Shown here piece by piece: positions 1-6,363 of a stretch of 6,975 nt of DNA; the stretch's first letter is position 1; each line of letters opens with the position of its first letter. The notes below the pieces were generated by a model. That model ran no database searches. It was given only the letters and a program-made list of their open reading frames with translations, and was not told the DNA's origin. The DNA comes from Actinomycetota bacterium (GTDB taxonomy: Bacteria; Actinomycetota; Actinomycetes; Actinomycetales; Microbacteriaceae): assembly GCA_016870695.1 (NCBI GenBank), contig VGAV01000121.1, positions 1 through 6,975 on the forward strand. The letters run 5' to 3'. The position numbers and the translations under genes are program-made.

Positions 1-48
1 ATGCAACATCACTTCTCGTCCGACGCGCCCGCGGGGGCGTTCCGCCGC

Positions 49-822
49 TCACGCGGCGTCCCGGATGGTCAGGACGCGGTCGCCGACCTCGATGACCACG
101 TCGGTGGGTACAGGGGTGCGCTGGTGGGGGAGGAGAGGGGTGGGAGCTCCGGCGCCGCGGACGAAGGTGCCGTTCGTGGAGCCCAGGTCGGTGACCCAGA
201 CCTGGTGCCCGTCCCACTCCAGCCGGGCGTGGGACTTCGACATCGTCCGGGACATGTCGGCCCAGCGGTAGACGTCGGCCGGAGCGTCCGCCGGGGCGGA
301 CGGATCGCGGCCCAGGATGAGCGCGGTGGTCAGCGTGAGACGTTCGCCCGAGTCGAGCAGGATCCCCGGGGCGGTCGAACGGGCCGCGGGGCTCGTGGTG
401 CGGCCGAGCGCGGAGTCGGGGAAGCGGAACGCCGAGACGGCGGGGGCGAAGGGATCGCGCGCACGTCGCAGATCGCACAGGACGAGGGCACCGGAGAACA
501 GGGCGACGAGCGCGGCGGGCCCGGCGGCGACGCCGCTCGATCGACGCACGACGCGCGCGTTGACGGTCGCGGTGCCGAGTGTGCGGCCGGTGCGGCCGAG
601 GAGCCAGACCCCGACGGTGAGCAGGACGACGGCGAGCGCGATGAGGGCCCACCCCGCGGCGGGGAGCCCGCCGGCGATGACGACGATGCCGGCGGCGAGC
701 AGCGCGAGCGGCATGACGACGTCGAGCGCGACAGCGCCCGCGATCTGTCCGGCCCCCGCGCGTGCGGTGAACACCAGCGGATCGACATCGGCCAGCCGCG
801 GCGCCTCCTGCGTACTCGTCAT
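49..822 (-). CDS. RDD-like membrane protein with C-terminal FHA domain
   Basis: A 257-residue protein with two parts. The N-terminal part has hydrophobic segments at about residues 34-52 and 55-75 and a weaker one at 99-116. Between them lies GRTGRTLGTATVNARVV (77-92), which resembles the conserved stretch of RDD-family membrane proteins; the match is from memory and the RDD part looks short. The C-terminal part is a recognisable FHA domain (about 165-255): LILGRDP at 168-174, SKSHARLE at 195-202 and DLGSTNGTFV at 212-221, giving the expected Gly-Arg, Ser-x-x-His and Asn phosphothreonine-binding positions. The FHA domain should face the cytoplasm and bind a partner phosphorylated by a Ser/Thr kinase. 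The ATG at 822 is preceded by AGGAG (832-828) with a 5-base spacer, a strong reason for this start. It lies 139 bases after the candidate immunity genes on the same strand, so it may have its own promoter. The FHA call is firm; a role in type VII secretion is inferred only from the neighbourhood. Confidence 0.9.
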   Translation of the reverse strand: MTSTQEAPRLADVDPLVFTARAGAGQIAGAVALDVVMPLALLAAGIVVIAGGLPAAGWALIALAVVLLTVGVWLLGRTGRTLGTATVNARVVRRSSGVAAGPAALVALFSGALVLCDLRRARDPFAPAVSAFRFPDSALGRTTSPAARSTAPGILLDSGERLTLTTALILGRDPSAPADAPADVYRWADMSRTMSKSHARLEWDGHQVWVTDLGSTNGTFVRGAGAPTPLLPHQRTPVPTDVVIEVGDRVLTIRDAA

Positions 823-832
823 CGGCTCTCCT
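823..832 (-). promoter_or_regulatory. Ribosome-binding site of the FHA protein gene
   Basis: AGGAG at 832-828, five bases before the ATG at 822. It is the clearest Shine-Dalgarno in the window, unlike those of the coupled genes upstream, and suggests the gene is translated independently. Confidence 0.7.
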
Positions 833-961
833 CGCCCCTCAACCCTCCAACCCTATGCACCTCGCTGCGTGAGCGCGGATCGGTTCGGTTGCTTGTGTGG
901 ACAACTCGCGTCCCGGCAGAATCCGCGAGTCAGGTTGCTTCTCGTCGGTGGGGCCGGCTCA
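823..961. other. Intergenic gap with a small inverted repeat
   Basis: This 139-base gap separates the end of the candidate immunity genes from the FHA protein. It carries the ribosome-binding site of the FHA gene (AGGAG, 832-828). It also carries a 7-bp inverted repeat, ACTCGCG at 904-910 and CGCGAGT at 924-930, with a 13-base loop. On the minus strand this lies 32-58 bases past the stop at 962. It has no following T-run, so it is only a weak candidate terminator or operator. I see no convincing -35/-10 pair. TAGGGT (855-850) is a possible -10 element, but nothing recognisable sits at the right distance upstream. Confidence 0.35.
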
Positions 962-2017
962 TCAGCGTCGGCGGAGCGGGACGTAGGTGCGTGCGGCGAC
1001 CATCTCGATCACATCCCCGGCGGCATCCGCGGAGATCTCCTCGAGGTCGGCGTCCAGGGGGAATCGGACGGCGCGATCGAGCACGCCCCGCGAATCCCGG
1101 AGCCACGCGTCGACGTCCGCGAGGTATTCGTCGGTCGGGCCGGTGGCATCCATTCGCCGTCGGAACAGGCGGACGGGGACGAGCCGCCCGTCGACGAGGT
1201 GCTCGCGGATGAAATAGCGGACGGAGAGGGATGCCGCGGCCCCCCTCTCGCGTCCCTGCTCGCGGCTCCGCCAGTCGGTGACGCGGTTCGCCGCGCGCAG
1301 ACGTGACAGGAAGTGCTCGAGGGCGGCCTCTTCCGAGGCGAACTCGCGACGCCCGACCGGGGTGGCACGCTCATCCGTCGCGAAGACGGCCCACTCGTCC
1401 GGCGTGCGGGCGATCGCGACCACGTCCGCCTGATTCGTCGCGTCTTCGAACCACCGGTAGCCGTGAAGCCCCTCGCGTCGGATGGCTTCGAGGACCCCCT
1501 CGCGCGTCGTCGGCGCTCCGTGCAGGAGACTCGTCTGCAGGCTCTCCACATCCTCGTCGGCGAGATAGCTGAACTTGGCTGCCTCGACATCGCTGGCAAA
1601 GAAGCGCCTGGAACCATGGGTTCGTCGCGACAAGATGAAGCCCGCGTCCGGGGCCCCCTCGAGGGAGAAACCCTCCGCGGGAACCGCCACTCCATCGACA
1701 TCGATGGCGAGGGGGCGGCGAAGAGCCGGCAGGCGATGGGCTGCCCGGATGTCATTGGCGAGCAGGCACATGAGGTACCGAACGACGTCGTCGGAAGTCT
1801 CGGCCCGGAAGACCGTGCCCCTGTCCTGGTCGCGCCACTGCTTGTGGACCTGCCATCCCGTCTCCGTTGCCCGGATCCGCAGGGTCAGCTCGTCTGCGCG
1901 CAGAATCACGCCCCCGTGTATGGGCGTGGCGCAGAGGATCTCCGGTGCGAGTTCCGCAACGGCGAGGATGTGGATAGGGCCTGCGTCTTCAGGCCGTCGT
2001 TCGGACGAGTTCCTCAC
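962..2017 (-). CDS. Candidate immunity protein, multidomain (possibly Imm61-like)
   Basis: A 351-residue soluble protein with no signal peptide or membrane segment, third of three genes downstream of the toxin. I do not recognise it with certainty. Residues about 35-170 have the look of actinobacterial toxin-immunity proteins of the Imm61 sort: a W-containing beta region (GWQVHKQW, 54-61), an acidic stretch leading to RYLMCLLANDIR (80-91), then LPALRRP, and AAKFSYLADEDVESLQTSLL (146-165). This family match is from memory and weak. A second unit (about 196-245) has DEWAVF followed by FASEEAALEHFLSRLRAANR. A third (about 266-351) starts RYFIREHLVDGRLVPVRLF and is followed by a helix-rich end. 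The GTG at 2017 is chosen because it is the only start codon between the neighbouring coding sequence and the conserved-looking N-terminus. It overlaps the upstream gene by 29 bases. The nearest purine run, GGAGGA (2040-2035), is 17 bases away, so translation probably depends on coupling. A shorter start, GTG at 1909 (315 residues), is possible. Two TGA codons end the gene. Confidence 0.75.
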   Translation of the reverse strand: MRNSSERRPEDAGPIHILAVAELAPEILCATPIHGGVILRADELTLRIRATETGWQVHKQWRDQDRGTVFRAETSDDVVRYLMCLLANDIRAAHRLPALRRPLAIDVDGVAVPAEGFSLEGAPDAGFILSRRTHGSRRFFASDVEAAKFSYLADEDVESLQTSLLHGAPTTREGVLEAIRREGLHGYRWFEDATNQADVVAIARTPDEWAVFATDERATPVGRREFASEEAALEHFLSRLRAANRVTDWRSREQGRERGAAASLSVRYFIREHLVDGRLVPVRLFRRRMDATGPTDEYLADVDAWLRDSRGVLDRAVRFPLDADLEEISADAAGDVIEMVAARTYVPLRRR

Positions 2018-2855
2018 CCCGCATATCCGTGACGTCCTCCAGGCGTGCCGTGATCTCGTACACCCCGGCGTCGACGCGCTCCAGCCCTGCGTGGTCCGCT
2101 GAGGGGGCGTCTCGACCGATGTAGACGAGACGCGCGACCGTTCCGGTTCCGTCGTTCCATCGTCGAGCGACCTGGAAGCGCAGGCCGTTGAGCGTAGCCG
2201 TGAGGCGGAGTGCGTAGATGTCCTCGATCTCCTCGGCCTCCACGACGTGAGCCCAGAGCCCGCGTTCGGTGGTCTTTCCTCCGTCGAACGGTCTGAAGGA
2301 CGCGAGGACGACGCGGTCGTTCTCCAACTCGTCCGTGAGGAGGGAGACCCCTTTCCATCGAGAGAAGGTTCCGCACACGTCTGACGGTAGAGCTCGCCCC
2401 TGACCCGGTTGCCACCCCGACGCGACGTTCGCGTAGGCCGAGAGGAACTCTTCGCGTCCGTCCGTATGGATGCGCCACAGTTCGGAGCCGGCGGGTACCC
2501 TCGTCGGCTCCACCCACCACAACGGGACCAGCCCCTTCGTCGTCGGGGAGAACCCGGTACCGGTGAATGGGGGAAGGCCCACGAACCCCTCGCCACCCCC
2601 GTCGACGGCGCCCGTGGCAGGCACGAAAGTCATTGTCGCGCGGGGCTGGAAACGCAGCACGTCGACGAAAGGCTCATCAGCGAAGAGCGGATCATCGGCG
2701 GCGTAGCCGTGCGCCTCGAGAACCTCAGACGAAGTGCGCGCCCAGGACACGTCGGCGTGCCGCGCGACGAACCCGCAGAGGAACTCGTCGCCCTGCGTCC
2801 AGAGTCGACGTCGCGCTGGGCTCACGACCTTCTCGAAGATGTCCATGCTTCTCAT
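1989..2855 (-). CDS. Toxin-tip-like domain fused to an unknown C-terminal domain
   Basis: A 288-residue soluble protein with no secretion signal. Residues 28-148 are related to the C-terminal module of the toxin encoded at 3334-5958. Shared landmarks occur in the same order: GFVAR, D35, T41, E44, G50, RF (68-69), VP (78-79), PF-x-G-x-GF (96-102), G123-x-E125, RI (128-129), G133, E135 and GW (147-148). From 28 to 50 the two align without a gap. The second half (about 155-288) is different. It is rich in predicted beta strands, with an acidic VVEAEEIEDIYAL (204-216), ARLVYIG (241-247) and GVYEITARLEDVTD (264-277); I do not recognise it. The ATG overlaps the previous gene's TGA as ATGA, which indicates coupling; GGAG lies 11 bases upstream. 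M4 (2846) is an alternative start. By position it is a candidate immunity gene, but its N-terminal half argues for a captured toxin module, a toxin-immunity fusion, or a mimic that binds the toxin's partner. Coding status is sure; function is not. Confidence 0.85.
   Translation of the reverse strand: MRSMDIFEKVVSPARRRLWTQGDEFLCGFVARHADVSWARTSSEVLEAHGYAADDPLFADEPFVDVLRFQPRATMTFVPATGAVDGGGEGFVGLPPFTGTGFSPTTKGLVPLWWVEPTRVPAGSELWRIHTDGREEFLSAYANVASGWQPGQGRALPSDVCGTFSRWKGVSLLTDELENDRVVLASFRPFDGGKTTERGLWAHVVEAEEIEDIYALRLTATLNGLRFQVARRWNDGTGTVARLVYIGRDAPSADHAGLERVDAGVYEITARLEDVTDMRGEELVRTTA
2409..2774 (-). other. Second copy of the toxin-tip domain inside a downstream gene
   Basis: This stretch encodes residues 28-149 of the 288-residue protein and corresponds to toxin residues 728-871. 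The residue offset changes only from 700 to 706-707 and then 723-725 along the match, so a few indels explain the whole alignment. One visible difference is at the toxin's IIPEYHLP (833-840): here the matching stretch is VPLWWVEP, and the Glu after the Pro is replaced by Leu. If that Glu is functional, this copy may be inactive. The match was made by eye; no search was run. Confidence 0.7.
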
Positions 2856-3349
2856 CTTGGCGTGGACTCCGAGTCAGCCGACGTCGAGCCTGCGAGAGGG
2901 ATGACCTTCTCGCGGTAATCCTCGATCTCGGGGACAGGAACCCGCAATGAGACCCCGCCGTACAGAGAACGGGGGTCGTGTACCGCGGCTCCGGGAATCG
3001 CGGCGATGGCATCGAATTCCGGGCCGTTGTCGTAATAGAGCATGGCGAAGGAGCCGAGCTGGTCTCGAGGAACAGGACTCCACACCGCGGTCTCATCGCT
3101 CTTCGAAATCGAAACCAGAGGAATCCAGTGACCCTGGTAGAGACCCTCTGACTCCACTCGCTCGACCGCGAGGACATCCCACGGGGGGATCTCTCGCTGA
3201 CCCGGACCCTCATGGTCGTAGACGACGAACCGCGACGGGATCGTCCCCGGCTTGATGCGGTACGTCGATACGAACCACCCGCCCGTCGTCTCGATCCAGG
3301 TACCGGTGCTGCGGAGGTCACCATGGTCCTCGTTCACACTGGCACCCAT
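2852..3349 (-). CDS. Candidate immunity protein directly downstream of the toxin
   Basis: A 165-residue soluble protein of unrecognised family. It starts inside the last codons of the toxin gene (16-base overlap) and shares ATGA with the next gene, which is the classical place for a cognate immunity gene. Aromatic and acidic residues are plentiful: GTWIETTGGWFVSTY (16-30), PPWDVLAVERVES (55-67), LYQGHWIPLVSISKSDE (70-86) and FAMLYYDNGPEFDAIAAIPG (101-120). It ends in a charged helix-like EIEDYREKV (141-149) and a Ser-rich tail. The pattern suggests a small mixed alpha/beta protein. The ATG at 3349 is preceded by GAGAACGG, a weak ribosome-binding site. A GTG at 3337 (residue 5) that abuts the toxin stop would give a 161-residue form and is almost as likely. 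Its lower GC, compared with the N-terminal toxin coding region, fits exchange together with the toxin tip. The immunity role is inferred from context alone. Confidence 0.8.
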   Translation of the reverse strand: MGASVNEDHGDLRSTGTWIETTGGWFVSTYRIKPGTIPSRFVVYDHEGPGQREIPPWDVLAVERVESEGLYQGHWIPLVSISKSDETAVWSPVPRDQLGSFAMLYYDNGPEFDAIAAIPGAAVHDPRSLYGGVSLRVPVPEIEDYREKVIPLAGSTSADSESTPR

Positions 3350-5958
3350 CCGTTCTCGGTCAACACGACGAAGGGGATCTCCTCCCCTGATGCCGTGATC
3401 CTGTAGATCTCTGTACCGAGCTCAAGGTCGATCCGGCCCGGGAGATGATACTCAGGGATGATCTGGATACCGCCGTCGCCCACAAAGCCATGTCCGAGGA
3501 ACGGGTTGGAGGGGCCGAGGGGATCCATGCGCTGCGGACGGTAGTACGGCTGACCCGAAGAGTCGAAGAGGTACCCCGCCAAGGCGCCGGCATCGGCTGA
3601 CGGTACCCGCAGGTCAGCACCCTCGGGGAGGGTGAACCGCACGGCGTAGGTCTCACCGATCGGCGCCGTGAACTGATCCGGAACCGTTCGTCCGGGCCCA
3701 TAGTCGAGTCCGAAACCGCGAGCGATCTCCTCCGGCGTCGTCAGCCGCGCGGCGTCGGATGCGCGAGCGACGAAACCGCCCACCGTGTCCTCCGGCCCGT
3801 ACTTGTGCTGCAGCAGGTTGTCCACGTCCGTCTGGCCGAGGATCTTCTGCATGACCTCGCCGGGCTGAGGCATCGGGATGCTTTCTCGGACGTCGAGAAC
3901 GACGCGCGCTTCCTCAGGCGTGAGGGATTCCAAGGGCCTCTCGTGGATGAGGTGATGGAACTGGTCGGGCGACAGGCCGTGACGAGCTGCGGCCGATTCG
4001 ATCGCCGATTCTGCGCTCGGGGACTCGATGACCTGGTCGTGCGACATCCGCGGTTCGAAGGAGTCGCCGTCAGGCAGACGAGTCGGGTCGTTCGTCGGAG
4101 GCCCACCGCCGTCGTCGCCGCGCCCGCCGCCCATGGCGCCGTCGTCGCCGCGGCCCACGCCGCCGCCCGTGGCGCCGTCGGAGCCGTGGTGCCCGCCGGC
4201 ATGGCTGCTGCCTCCGCCAGTCTCGGTGGAGGGTTCGCGGACGACCGTCGATTCGCCTGAGCCGCTCGTCTCCGTCCGCACGGGAGCGTCTTCGACGATC
4301 GAGTTCCCGACTGCCGGACCGGTCTCGCCGCGGACGCCGCCGGCCGTGACGAGCTCCGGCTCGCGCACCGGAGCGGACATGCCGCCGTCGGCGCGCACCG
4401 GGACGTCACCGCCGCGGACGGTGTCGAACGAGCCCGCGGGCATCTCGATCCGTCCGGAGGGGATCTGCGCGGTCGGCGGGAACTCGTAGACCGGGATGCC
4501 GTCCTCCACACGAGCGGTGACGGTGCCGAGATCGACGCCCGCCTCGTCCAGCGCGCGCAGCGCCGAGGTCGCGTCGTCCGCGACGAACGGCGTGTCCGGG
4601 GTGTTGAGGTGGAAGCCGTCGGTGGCATCCGACCCCAAGCGTCCGATGAGGCCGTCCAGGCTGTGCAGACCGGCCCCGCCGAGGCGCACCGCGCCGTTCA
4701 TCGCGAGCGCAGCCGGATCGACGAAGTCGACGACCTTCGCCATCTTCGAGACGACGGATGCCGCCGTCGAAGCGGTCTTCACGCCGGCGACGGCCGCGCC
4801 GCCGACGGGGATAAGGGCCGTGCCGACGTTGAATACGGATTCGCCGAGGGCGGTGCCGGGGTCGTCCTGCCACTTGTCCCAGGCGATGAGCGCCTTGCCG
4901 GTGTTGAGCGCCGCCTCGTCGGCCTGCGCCTTGAAGTCGCGAACCTCTTGAGGGAGGAAACCGCCCATCCCGGTGGCCTCCATCACGGCGTCGCTCGCGA
5001 AGAGCGGGCCCAGCAGGGGCGAGTTGGCGACGCCCGAGAACGCGATGAGGCCCAGGTTCCCCCATGCGGCACCGTAGGCGTCGCCGGAGAAGAACTCGCC
5101 CGTCTCGGGGTTGTAGCCGAGCACGAGGGTGCCGAGGCCGGTGATCGTGCCCCAGACCCCGCCGACGGCGATGCCTTCCCAGAGGAAGTCCTTGAACACG
5201 AACTTCGCGGTCGCCTCGCCGCAGCCCTCGGTGCGCTCGACCTCGGCGCCCCACGGCATCTCGGTGCCCTCGGGGATCTCGGCGATGCCGTAACCGAGGG
5301 CGTCGTCCTCGGACTGCGCCGCACGGAGCGCGGCACCGCCGAAGAGCGCGCGGATGCGGTTCGCGCAGGCGCGCTCGGCCTCCCACAATTTGACCTGCTG
5401 GGCGTTGACCGCAGCGAGCAGCTCGTTGTTGCGGTCGACGTGCTCCTGCGACTCGTGCCACTCCTTCGTGACCGTGCGGTACTTGTCCGGGGTCGCGGGG
5501 GCGGACGTCGTCGACGACCCCCACGAGCCCTGATACGTCGGCATGGTGGTCGCGCCGCCGTAGGGCGACTGCGCCGCCGTCCAGGCCGGGTTGATCTCGC
5601 GGACCTGCACGCCGCCCTGGATGGAGTCGACGAAGGTCTGCGCCTCGACGCGCAGGGAGTCGAGCTCCGCCTTGATCGGACGCACGTCGGCCGCGAAGGC
5701 GATCAGCGCAGCGGACACCTCGGAGAGGTTGTCGCCCGCCTGGGTGGCCTGCGCGCTGACGGGCGCCATGAGCCCCAGCAGCGTCGGCGACTCGGGCGCC
5801 TCGTAGACGCCGGCCATGCCCTGCCAGGCGAAGTGGACGTTCGACCCGTGCTCGACGACCTGACCGGAGATCGTCCCGATCGTGCGGGCGTTCTCGTCGA
5901 TGACGTCCGGCAGGATGTCGGCACCGGGGATCTTCTCGGGATCGATGGGGCTGGGCAT
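3334..5958 (-). CDS. Type VII (ESX)-type polymorphic toxin with variable C-terminal tip
   Basis: An 874-residue protein without a Sec signal. The N-terminal 210 residues are largely helical and carry a W-x-G motif (FAWQG, W45-G47), as in WXG100/LXG-like export modules. A second helical block with E-W-H and a long charged helix follows at 160-206. Residues 255-320 form a Gly/Ala-rich hydrophobic region (LWEGIAVGGVWGTITGLGTL, 259-278), and 355-430 contains a K-x-x-x-AWDKW region typical of actinobacterial ESX toxins. Residues 520-636 are a low-complexity linker with repeated GRGDDG. Residues 640-700 are a short helical segment (LSPDQF, LTPEEA) ahead of the tip (about 702-874), which starts with VMQKIL and contains VGGFVARASD, TTPEEIARGFGLDY, YAVRF, PFLGHGF, IIPEYHLP and EIYRI. 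The tip's activity is unknown. I considered an ADP-ribosyltransferase or NAD-glycohydrolase (TNT-like) fold but cannot show the key residues. The ATG at 5958 shares a base with the previous gene's TGA; a GTG one codon earlier (5961) is the alternative. Confidence 0.88.
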   Translation of the reverse strand: MPSPIDPEKIPGADILPDVIDENARTIGTISGQVVEHGSNVHFAWQGMAGVYEAPESPTLLGLMAPVSAQATQAGDNLSEVSAALIAFAADVRPIKAELDSLRVEAQTFVDSIQGGVQVREINPAWTAAQSPYGGATTMPTYQGSWGSSTTSAPATPDKYRTVTKEWHESQEHVDRNNELLAAVNAQQVKLWEAERACANRIRALFGGAALRAAQSEDDALGYGIAEIPEGTEMPWGAEVERTEGCGEATAKFVFKDFLWEGIAVGGVWGTITGLGTLVLGYNPETGEFFSGDAYGAAWGNLGLIAFSGVANSPLLGPLFASDAVMEATGMGGFLPQEVRDFKAQADEAALNTGKALIAWDKWQDDPGTALGESVFNVGTALIPVGGAAVAGVKTASTAASVVSKMAKVVDFVDPAALAMNGAVRLGGAGLHSLDGLIGRLGSDATDGFHLNTPDTPFVADDATSALRALDEAGVDLGTVTARVEDGIPVYEFPPTAQIPSGRIEMPAGSFDTVRGGDVPVRADGGMSAPVREPELVTAGGVRGETGPAVGNSIVEDAPVRTETSGSGESTVVREPSTETGGGSSHAGGHHGSDGATGGGVGRGDDGAMGGGRGDDGGGPPTNDPTRLPDGDSFEPRMSHDQVIESPSAESAIESAAARHGLSPDQFHHLIHERPLESLTPEEARVVLDVRESIPMPQPGEVMQKILGQTDVDNLLQHKYGPEDTVGGFVARASDAARLTTPEEIARGFGLDYGPGRTVPDQFTAPIGETYAVRFTLPEGADLRVPSADAGALAGYLFDSSGQPYYRPQRMDPLGPSNPFLGHGFVGDGGIQIIPEYHLPGRIDLELGTEIYRITASGEEIPFVVLTENGWVPV
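3337..3855 (-). other. C-terminal toxin module (tip) of the polymorphic toxin
   Basis: This codes residues about 702-874. The tip follows a disordered linker and a short helical segment. In two 60-base samples (3361-3420 and 3421-3480) I counted 57% and 62% GC, against 72% and 65% in two samples of the N-terminal half (5101-5160 and 5161-5220). That fits, but does not prove, tip exchange. Acidic and aromatic positions shared with the second copy in the downstream gene include R732, D735, E744, R774, F775, G822, G824, G848, E850, R853, E860 and W871. These are the best candidates for structural or catalytic residues. Confidence 0.6.
4108..4180 (-). repeat. Short direct repeats encoding the Gly/Asp linker
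   Basis: GCCGTCGTCGCCGCG occurs at 4108-4122 and again at 4138-4152, and CGCCGCCCRTGGCGCCGTCG occurs at 4125-4144 and 4161-4180 (R marks the one difference). They encode the repeated Gly-Arg-Gly-Asp-Asp-Gly units in the linker (about residues 593-617 of the toxin). Such repeats are prone to slippage and recombination, so linker length may vary between strains. Confidence 0.7.
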
Positions 5959-6302
5959 CACTGCATCCCGTGGGGGAGGGCGGGCGGGTAGACGGCGGCG
6001 ATCGCGGCCGTCTCGGCGTTGGCGGCCATCTCCATGTCTCCTGCGATGTAGGCCTCGGTCGCGCTGACGACGCCCTGAGCGGCCGCGCCGATCCGGGCGC
6101 TCATGCCCTGGATGCGCGGTGCCTCCTCCTGCTCGAAGTAGGTCTGCACCGCCTCGGAGATGGCTCCGGACTGCGTCGCCGTCACGGCCCCTTCAAGCGC
6201 CGGGCTGAGCGCGTTGAGCGCCGCTCCGAGCGCCTCGGCATCGACGTTGACCGTCTGCAGAACCGACACGACTCCCGACGGTTGAATCCGCCAGCTGGTC
6301 AT
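5958..6302 (-). CDS. Small helical ESX-associated protein (DUF6507-like)
   Basis: A 114-residue protein beginning TSWRIQPSGVVSVL, which resembles the start of DUF6507 proteins, small partners found beside type VII toxins in actinobacteria (match from memory). The rest is mostly Ala-rich helix with a likely turn near 60-66 (EAPRIQG), giving the two-helix hairpin size of ESAT-6/WXG100 proteins but without a W-x-G motif. It ends in a Pro-rich AVYPPALPHGM. The ATG at 6302 is chosen over a GTG at 6311 because AAGGGG (6316-6311) lies 8 bases upstream and because the family starts with a similar W-x-I. Its stop TGA overlaps the toxin start (TGATG), so it is probably made together with the toxin and could be its export partner or chaperone. 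That role is inference. Confidence 0.85.
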   Translation of the reverse strand: MTSWRIQPSGVVSVLQTVNVDAEALGAALNALSPALEGAVTATQSGAISEAVQTYFEQEEAPRIQGMSARIGAAAQGVVSATEAYIAGDMEMAANAETAAIAAVYPPALPHGMQ

Positions 6303-6329
6303 CGCCCCCACCCCTTCGAATCTCGCATT

Positions 6330-6359
6330 CGCCCGCGCCCCTCACCCCGGTCGCGGGCG
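6330..6359. repeat. Second, weaker inverted repeat ahead of the DUF6507-like gene
   Basis: CGCCCGCG (6330-6337) pairs with CGCGGGCG (6352-6359) across a 14-base loop. It lies between the strong hairpin and the ribosome-binding site at 6316-6311. In such GC-rich sequence an 8-bp repeat could be chance, but together with the first hairpin most of the 103-base gap 6303-6405 can fold. Confidence 0.35.
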
Positions 6360-6363
6360 CCGT

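Noticed and set aside
1..9. Possible next gene start (ATG at 9 on the minus strand) after GAGAAG
   Set aside because: Only three codons are in view. The spacing after the FHA gene is plausible, but nothing can be shown.
850..880. Promoter for the FHA gene using TAGGGT as -10
   Set aside because: No acceptable -35 element lies 16-19 bases upstream, and such hexamers occur often by chance.
1..1306. Long plus-strand open frames opposite the FHA gene and the last immunity gene
   Set aside because: They are Arg/Gly/Pro-rich, low-complexity translations typical of the antisense of high-GC genes. The minus strand here encodes a recognisable FHA domain.
2018..2596. Upstream extension of the 351-residue protein to position 2596 (544 residues)
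   Set aside because: The added part overlaps the 288-residue gene in another frame and is Arg/Ser-rich without domain features, so the GTG at 2017 is preferred.
3337..3855. Assigning the toxin tip to TNT NAD-glycohydrolases or ADP-ribosyltransferases
   Set aside because: Only loose pattern similarity (a G-x-G-F and GGIQ-like stretch). I could not place the characteristic catalytic residues, so no enzymatic function is claimed.
4406..5524. 372-residue minus-strand open frame inside the toxin
   Set aside because: It is a frame-shifted reading of the toxin, almost only Arg/Gly/His, with no domain features.
4609..5991. 460-residue plus-strand open frame opposite the toxin
   Set aside because: Its composition (Arg, Gly, Ala, Asp runs) and its position exactly antisense to a well-supported gene mark it as a shadow.
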